Shown here: positions 4,910-8,712 of the stretch, piece by piece | How positions within the stretch are numbered: the first letter of the stretch is position 1 | Layout: every line of letters starts with the position of its first letter | Source: Pseudomonadota bacterium | Lineage (GTDB): Bacteria; Myxococcota; Polyangia; GCA-2747355; JACKDQ01 | DNA: 8,712 nt | Assembly: GCA_030591195.1 (NCBI GenBank) | Contig: JAUVBO010000062.1 | Location: 1 to 8,712, forward strand | Direction of reading: 5' to 3' | Made by a program: the position numbers and the translations under genes | The notes under the pieces: generated by a model | The model's input: only the letters and a program-made list of their open reading frames with translations | The model's database searches: none | Told to the model about the DNA's origin: nothing

Positions 4910-7144
4910 ATGACCGGGCGCTCTGTGGTGCTGCTGCTCGACGAGGCCGGGCCCTCGTTCTGCTACTACGCCGGGCCACCGGCCGGGGCGCCGGGCGAGA
5001 CGATGTCGACCGACGTCGTCGAGCAGTCGCTGGCCTACGCCGAGGCGCGCAGCCTGGCGGTCCAGGTCATTGCCCCACGGGCCGGCGTCCCCGAGCGAGT
5101 GCGTGCCCGGCTGCGGCGGCGCGACCACGTCTGCTACGTCCCGGTGGGCTCCGCGAGCCTCGAGCCCCAGGACGTGCCGGTCGTCGATCTGCTCGGCGAC
5201 GGGGACCAGGCGCTGGCGACGGAGATCACCACCGGTGCTCACGCCGTGGCGATGCTGCGGGTGGCGCCGGCGCTGCTCGAGCGCTGGCCCGACGTCTGGT
5301 GGGCGCTCGCCGCTCGCGTCCCGCGGGTGGTGCTGGTGCCGCTCGGCCTCGACGGCTACGGCAGCCAAGATCTCGAGCGCTATCGCCTGACCCTCGACCG
5401 GGCCCGTCGTCGCCTCGAGGGCTGCTACGCCGCGGGCCGGATGATCGAGCTCAGCGTGCTGTCCGACCGGCTGGTGCTGCAGCAGCCGGCCGAGTGCGGC
5501 GCGGGCCTCGGCCACCTCACGGTCGCCCCGAGCGGCGCGCTCCACATCTGCCCGGGCTTCGCCCTCGCTGGCGAGCCGTCGATCGGCGCCCTGCCCGACG
5601 AGCCGCAGATCCCCAACCGGCAGCTGCTCGCCCGCGACCACGCGCCGATCTGCGCCGTCTGCGACGCGTACCACTGCCGGCGCTGCGTGCACCTCAACCT
5701 GCGGGCGACTCTCGAGGTCAACACCCCGCCGTGGCAGGTCTGCCGGGCGGCCCACCTCGAGCGCGAGGCTACTCGCCGGATGCTCGCCACGCTCCAGGCG
5801 CGTGGGCTGTTGACCGAGCTGCCGCCGATCGAGCCGCTTGAATACGACGACCCGATCGAGCGGCTCACCGGTCGGAAGTGGCCGACCGAGCCGCCGCCTG
5901 CGACCACCCCAGGCTCGGCGCTCGGCCGGGTGGCCAGCGTCTGGGAACTGACGCCGGAGCAGGTGGAGCAGCTGTACCGCGAGCGGCACCTGAACAACTA
6001 CGTCCACGCCGGCCTGGGCGCGCTGCGAGCGGCCGACGGTGCGGCGCCCCGGCTGCCGACGGATCGGCCCTGGCGGTTGCGACCCGACGCGCGACCAGCC
6101 TCGTCACCCGCGGTCCTGGCCGCGGTCGATGCCCTGCTTGGCTGGGTGCCCTCGCTCGCGGCGCCCGCCGATCCGACGGCCGCACGGGTCGAGGTGACCA
6201 CCAGGGTGCACGGGATCTACCAGGCGTTACCGGCGGAGGTCACGGCCGGGCAGGTCGCCGGGTTGATGCGTCTGCTCGCCGGCTGCGCCTGGCTGCCGCT
6301 GGTCGCCGATCGCCACGATCGGCTGCCCCTGTGGTTCCACCGGCCGGTCCGCGAGCTGCTGCCCTGGCAGCGACGGCTGTTCGAGGTCCTCTGGGGTCCG
6401 GGCGAGCTGTCGCTCGAGGCGCTGCTCAGCAGCGAGGAGGCATTCGGCGGCGAGCTGCGCGATGCGGTGGCCAGCGACACGCCGATGGGGCAGCTGTTTG
6501 CGCTGACCATCCGGCTGGTCGCCACGACGATCGTGACCATCGAAAATGGCGTCGCCAGCGAAAGGCCGCTGGCGGCGTTCGAGGCGATCGAGGCGGCGAT
6601 GATCGACTTCGAGCGGCGCCACGGGCTGGGGCAGGACCCGGCGATGCCGCTCAACGTGCGAGACCCGGCACAGCTGCGCTACCGCAATACCGTCTATCTC
6701 TACGGCGGCAACCTGCTCGAGCGGAGCGGCCGCCGACGGGCGGCGCGCGCCTGGTACCTGCGCGACATCGAGCAGCCGTGCCTGCCGGACAAGCTCGGCT
6801 TCACCCTCACCGCGCTCAAGACCTGCGAGCGGCTGCTCTGCGCCCTTCGCGTGAGCGATCCAGCCGAGCGACCGGCCCTGCGTTCGCTGCTCGACGCCTC
6901 GCTGGCGCGAGCCCTCTCGGCCACCCGGGAGAACTCGACGCTGGTGCTCGAGACCATCGCCGGCGATCCGAGCATCGACCTCTCCCCCCACGTCGTAGAC
7001 CTTCCGTCGGGGCGGTTGTTCTTCTCCGGCGAGGCCTGTCGCGAGCCAATGCTGGCGGCGTTGATCTACCGGCAGGTGATCGACGGCGTGCCCTACGACA
7101 GCCCCGAGCACGGCGCGCTGTTCGAGGCGGCGGAGGGAGACTGA
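4910..7144 (+). CDS. CXXX-repeat peptide maturase-like protein with SPASM-like Cys region and long C-terminal extension
   Basis: This 744-residue protein is most likely the partner of the radical SAM enzyme downstream. The N-terminus (VVLLLDEAGPSFCYY, 6-20) resembles what I recall of proteins named 'CXXX repeat peptide maturase'. Residues 196-278 carry a SPASM-like cysteine pattern: C196-x12-G209-x4-C214, then C248-x2-C251-x4-C256-x2-C259, then C278. That is enough to ligate auxiliary iron-sulfur clusters. No CxxxCxxC radical SAM motif is present anywhere, so it should not make the radical itself. A short block at 343-363 (VWELTPEQVEQLYRERHLNN) could be a fused version of a small accessory protein of these systems, which is an inference. 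Residues 390-744 are an unrecognised, mostly helical extension, with a TPR-like helix pair around 588-640. I chose the ATG at 4910 because GGAGG stands four bases before it and the promoter candidate lies at 4884-4892. The frame is open further upstream (ATG 4772), but that part looks non-coding. It is the first gene of a two-gene operon. Confidence 0.8.
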   Translation: MTGRSVVLLLDEAGPSFCYYAGPPAGAPGETMSTDVVEQSLAYAEARSLAVQVIAPRAGVPERVRARLRRRDHVCYVPVGSASLEPQDVPVVDLLGDGDQALATEITTGAHAVAMLRVAPALLERWPDVWWALAARVPRVVLVPLGLDGYGSQDLERYRLTLDRARRRLEGCYAAGRMIELSVLSDRLVLQQPAECGAGLGHLTVAPSGALHICPGFALAGEPSIGALPDEPQIPNRQLLARDHAPICAVCDAYHCRRCVHLNLRATLEVNTPPWQVCRAAHLEREATRRMLATLQARGLLTELPPIEPLEYDDPIERLTGRKWPTEPPPATTPGSALGRVASVWELTPEQVEQLYRERHLNNYVHAGLGALRAADGAAPRLPTDRPWRLRPDARPASSPAVLAAVDALLGWVPSLAAPADPTAARVEVTTRVHGIYQALPAEVTAGQVAGLMRLLAGCAWLPLVADRHDRLPLWFHRPVRELLPWQRRLFEVLWGPGELSLEALLSSEEAFGGELRDAVASDTPMGQLFALTIRLVATTIVTIENGVASERPLAAFEAIEAAMIDFERRHGLGQDPAMPLNVRDPAQLRYRNTVYLYGGNLLERSGRRRAARAWYLRDIEQPCLPDKLGFTLTALKTCERLLCALRVSDPAERPALRSLLDASLARALSATRENSTLVLETIAGDPSIDLSPHVVDLPSGRLFFSGEACREPMLAALIYRQVIDGVPYDSPEHGALFEAAEGD

Positions 7145-7148
7145 GAGG

Positions 7149-8270
7149 ATGAGCACCGCCGCCCTCCCAGCCGCCCGGACCGTGGTGCTCTTCGTCACCG
7201 AGGCGTGCAACCTCCAGTGCCACTACTGCTACGTGCTGCACAAGCGCACCCGGCGGATGTCGCTCGAGGTCGCGCGCGCCGCGGTGGACTACCTGCTCGC
7301 GCGGCGCGACCTGTTTGCCGAGCCGGCTTGCTCGTGGATGTTCTTCGGCGGCGAGCCGCTGCTCGAGGCCGAGCTGATCGAGCAGGTGATCGGCTACGTC
7401 CGCCGGCGCACCGGCGAGCTCGACCACCCGTGGCACCAGCGCAGCAGCTTCTGGGCCCCCTGCAACGGCACGCTCTACCACACGGCGGCGGCCCAGCGGC
7501 TGGTCACCGAGCACGGGCTCGAGGTCCGGATCACCATCGACGGGCCGCGCCACGTCCACGACCGCCAGCGGGTCTACCCGGGCGGCCGCGGCAGCTACGA
7601 CGACGTGCTGGCCAACCTGCCGCTGTGGCTGGCCCAGACCCCCGAGCCGCGGACCAACCTGACCATCGCCCACGACACCCTGCCGTTCCTCGCCGAGTCG
7701 GTGCTGCACCTGTTTTCCCTCGGCGTGCGCGGCGTGCGGGCCAAGACGGTCTTCGAGGACGTCTGGCAGCCCGGCGACGAGGCGGTCTACGAGGCCCAGC
7801 TCGACCGGCTGGCCGATGAGATGCTCTCGCGCGAGCTCTGGCGGGACCACGAGTGCTTCCTGCTGCGCCGGGACGTGGCCCACCCCGACCCGGACCGGCG
7901 CTGGTGCACCGCCGGCGTGCGCACCATCGCGGTCGACATTGACGGCAACCTGCACCCCTGCCAGCGGTTCATGGCCTGCGCCCTGGGCCAGCGGTCGCCC
8001 CGGATCCTGGGCAACGTCCTGCGGGGTGGGCTCGATCTCAACCGCCTGCGGCCGTTCGTCGTCGCCACGCCCGCGGCGCGTAGCCCCCTCGGCTGCGCCA
8101 GCTGCGAGCACGCACCGAGCTGCGATACCTGTCCGGCGCACGACTACGACCTCGCCCGGTCGCCGACGCTCTACCAGCGGGCGACCCACATCTGCCGGAT
8201 GCACCAGGCGCGGGTGCGGGTCAACCGGCGCTTCTGGGCCGCCGTCGACCGGCTATCTCGGGGCGCGTGA
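7149..8270 (+). CDS. Radical SAM/SPASM peptide maturase (CXXX-repeat target type)
   Basis: This 373-residue radical SAM enzyme has all the expected parts. The cluster-binding motif is C20-NLQ-C24-HY-C27 (TEACNLQCHYCYV). The SAM-contacting GGEP lies at 67-70 and the barrel strand RITIDGPRHVHDRQR at 127-141. The SPASM domain reads C253-x12-G266-x4-C271, then C316-x2-C319-x5-C325-x2-C328, then C349. The usual third spacing in SPASM is CxxxC, so CxxC here is a small variation. All seven SPASM positions are filled, allowing two auxiliary 4Fe-4S clusters. SPASM enzymes of this kind typically modify ribosomal peptides (thioether, C-C or decarboxylation chemistry), and the neighbouring CXXX-repeat protein is the obvious substrate. 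The exact reaction cannot be read. The ATG at 7149 follows the upstream stop by four bases. GGAGG lies at 7132-7136 and a nearer GAGAGG abuts the ATG, so translation is probably coupled. No separate leader-binding (RRE) domain is evident in this protein. Confidence 0.9.
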   Translation: MSTAALPAARTVVLFVTEACNLQCHYCYVLHKRTRRMSLEVARAAVDYLLARRDLFAEPACSWMFFGGEPLLEAELIEQVIGYVRRRTGELDHPWHQRSSFWAPCNGTLYHTAAAQRLVTEHGLEVRITIDGPRHVHDRQRVYPGGRGSYDDVLANLPLWLAQTPEPRTNLTIAHDTLPFLAESVLHLFSLGVRGVRAKTVFEDVWQPGDEAVYEAQLDRLADEMLSRELWRDHECFLLRRDVAHPDPDRRWCTAGVRTIAVDIDGNLHPCQRFMACALGQRSPRILGNVLRGGLDLNRLRPFVVATPAARSPLGCASCEHAPSCDTCPAHDYDLARSPTLYQRATHICRMHQARVRVNRRFWAAVDRLSRGA

Positions 8271-8280
8271 CCCGCCCCAC

Positions 8281-8316
8281 GATTCAGTGGCAACAACCAA
8301 GATTCAGTGGCAACAA
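8281..8316. repeat. Direct repeat of 16 bp covering the stop of the Cys-rich gene
   Basis: GATTCAGTGGCAACAA occurs at 8281-8296 and 8301-8316, a period of 20 bp. Read on the minus strand, the copy at 8301-8316 encodes the last codons and TGA stop of the CXXX-repeat protein (…CCH-stop), and the second copy lies just downstream in the 33-nt convergent gap. An inverted pair CACGATT (8278-8284) and AATCGTG (8316-8322) flanks the duplication. Confidence 0.7.
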
Positions 8317-8712
8317 ATCGTGCAGCCGCTGTCGCAGCAGCCGCTGCACGAGGTCATGCAGTTGGTCGCGCAGGTCACCGTGCAGCTGTCTCTGCAGAGG
8401 TCGGTGCAGGTGCTGTCGCAGGTCGCCGTGCAGTTGCCGGTGCAGGTCGCCGAGCAGGTCCCCGTGCAGTTGAGCTGGCAGGAGGCGGTGCAGCCGGAGG
8501 TGCAGCCGTTGGCGCAGGCCTGGGTGCAGGTAGTATCGCAGGTCGCCGAGCAGTTGCCGGTGCAGGTCCCCGTGCAGCTTCCGCCGCAGGCGTTGCTGTC
8601 CGGCGGCACCGCGGCGTCCTTGGGGGCGCCCTCGTCGGGCGTCGTGCTGTCATTCGGTGCCGGGCCATCGCTCGCGGTGTCGGGCCACGGCGCGGTGTCG
8701 GGCCACGGGGCC
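8304..8712 (-). CDS. CXXX-repeat Cys-rich precursor protein, N-terminus outside window
   Basis: This is the probable substrate of the two maturases. Counting from an internal GTG at 8609, residues 8 to 100 have Cys at every fourth position without a break (24 Cys), with two extra Cys at 91 and 99 and a final His. The spacer residues are mostly Thr, Gly, Ser, Asn, Ala and Asp (TGT, TGN, SAT, DTT, TQA). There are few hydrophobic residues, the only basic one is a single Arg (plus the final His), and there is no Trp or Tyr. Codon third positions are almost all G or C, as in the neighbours. The frame has no stop before the window edge: 34 more codons encode an acidic Pro-rich linker with PWPDTA in tandem, of the kind seen in secreted proteins or lipoproteins. 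I therefore annotate it as partial. A start at GTG 8609 is possible (AAGGA seven bases upstream) but would leave a leader of only seven residues. It converges with the maturase operon and must have its own promoter outside the window. Confidence 0.82.
   Translation of the reverse strand, partial: APWPDTAPWPDTASDGPAPNDSTTPDEGAPKDAAVPPDSNACGGSCTGTCTGNCSATCDTTCTQACANGCTSGCTASCQLNCTGTCSATCTGNCTATCDSTCTDLCRDSCTVTCATNCMTSCSGCCDSGCTICCH
8416..8568. repeat. Internal duplication of ten CXXX units
   Basis: Bases 8416-8448 and 8536-8568 are the same 33 bases with one difference, exactly 120 bp apart. This equals ten 12-bp units, or 40 residues. The encoded segments are TCTGNCSATCDTTCT and TCTGNCTATCDSTCT (residues 15-29 and 55-69 from the internal GTG). 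The array therefore grew partly by duplication of blocks of several units, and the sequence between has diverged. Confidence 0.7.
8673..8708. repeat. 18-bp tandem repeat encoding the PWPDTA linker
   Basis: CGCGGTGTCGGGCCACGG is present twice in immediate succession (8673-8690 and 8691-8708), and a diverged relative lies at about 8656-8667. On the minus strand it encodes two PWPDTA units upstream of the Cys lattice. Because the unit is a multiple of three, copy-number changes would keep the frame. More copies may exist beyond the window. Confidence 0.75.

Noticed and set aside
4877..7210. Long minus-strand and alternate plus-strand ORFs across the SPASM-like gene.
   Set aside because: They have Arg/Ala/Pro-rich shadow composition and no motifs. 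The chosen frame has the ordered cysteine pattern and a good start.
8267..8473. A 68-residue Cys/Arg/Ser-rich plus-strand ORF whose GTG overlaps the radical SAM stop as GTGA, as if it were a coupled precursor peptide.
   Set aside because: Its Cys codons arise from the GTGCAG strings created by the antisense Cys-Thr codons, and their spacing is irregular. The minus frame keeps a perfect four-residue Cys period for 24 units and fits the family, so the plus frame is taken as its shadow.
8281..8588. Regular 12-bp periodicity and direct repeats considered as a CRISPR array or minisatellite.
   Set aside because: There are no conserved repeats with unique spacers of CRISPR size. The period is explained by coding for CXXX units.
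8287..8712. A second open plus-strand frame rich in VQ and LPVQ repeats that runs to the window end.
   Set aside because: It is the other antisense frame of the same 12-bp array. It has no ribosome-binding site and no family resemblance, while the minus frame has the maturase context.

Overview
The window is GC-rich DNA with short intergenic gaps and codons that end mostly in G or C. It contains no tRNA, rRNA, CRISPR array or insertion sequence that I can see. The gene content suggests a high-GC, probably soil-type or predatory bacterium: single-copy housekeeping-like enzymes, several orphan membrane or secreted proteins, and a Cys-rich protein preceded by a Pro/Asp/Thr-rich linker. Myxococcota (former Deltaproteobacteria) is my best guess from style alone. 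It is an inference, not a demonstrated placement.

Left half (1-4768). A non-coding or very weakly coding leader (1-286) precedes a complete lipid kinase of the diacylglycerol kinase/YegS type (287-1288). Convergent to it is a small membrane protein with a TTG start (1309-1731, minus). Divergent from that is an FAD/NAD-dependent oxidoreductase of the rubredoxin/ferredoxin reductase type (1820-3022). Two orphan genes follow: a protein with a signal peptide and a membrane segment (3231-4037), and a protein with an N-terminal anchor (4118-4768). Four plus-strand genes (1820, 3231, 4118, 4910) share an extended -10 element of the form TGnTATSNT, which suggests each is a separate transcription unit.

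Right half (4910-8712). This is the interesting part: a peptide-modification locus. A two-gene operon (4-nt gap) encodes a 744-residue protein with a SPASM-like cysteine region but no radical SAM CxxxCxxC motif, followed by a complete 373-residue radical SAM/SPASM enzyme. Facing the operon on the minus strand, 33 nt away, is the 3' part of a gene for an extremely Cys-rich protein. From its first Cys onward, every fourth residue is Cys for 24 consecutive positions (CXXX repeat). The two enzymes resemble the maturase pair known to accompany CXXX-repeat peptides, so the locus is best read as a RiPP-type system in which the radical SAM enzyme, helped by the SPASM-like partner, modifies the Cys lattice. 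The substrate reading frame stays open to the window edge through a PWPDTA-type linker, so its true N-terminus probably lies outside. The chemistry, the product and its role cannot be read from sequence.
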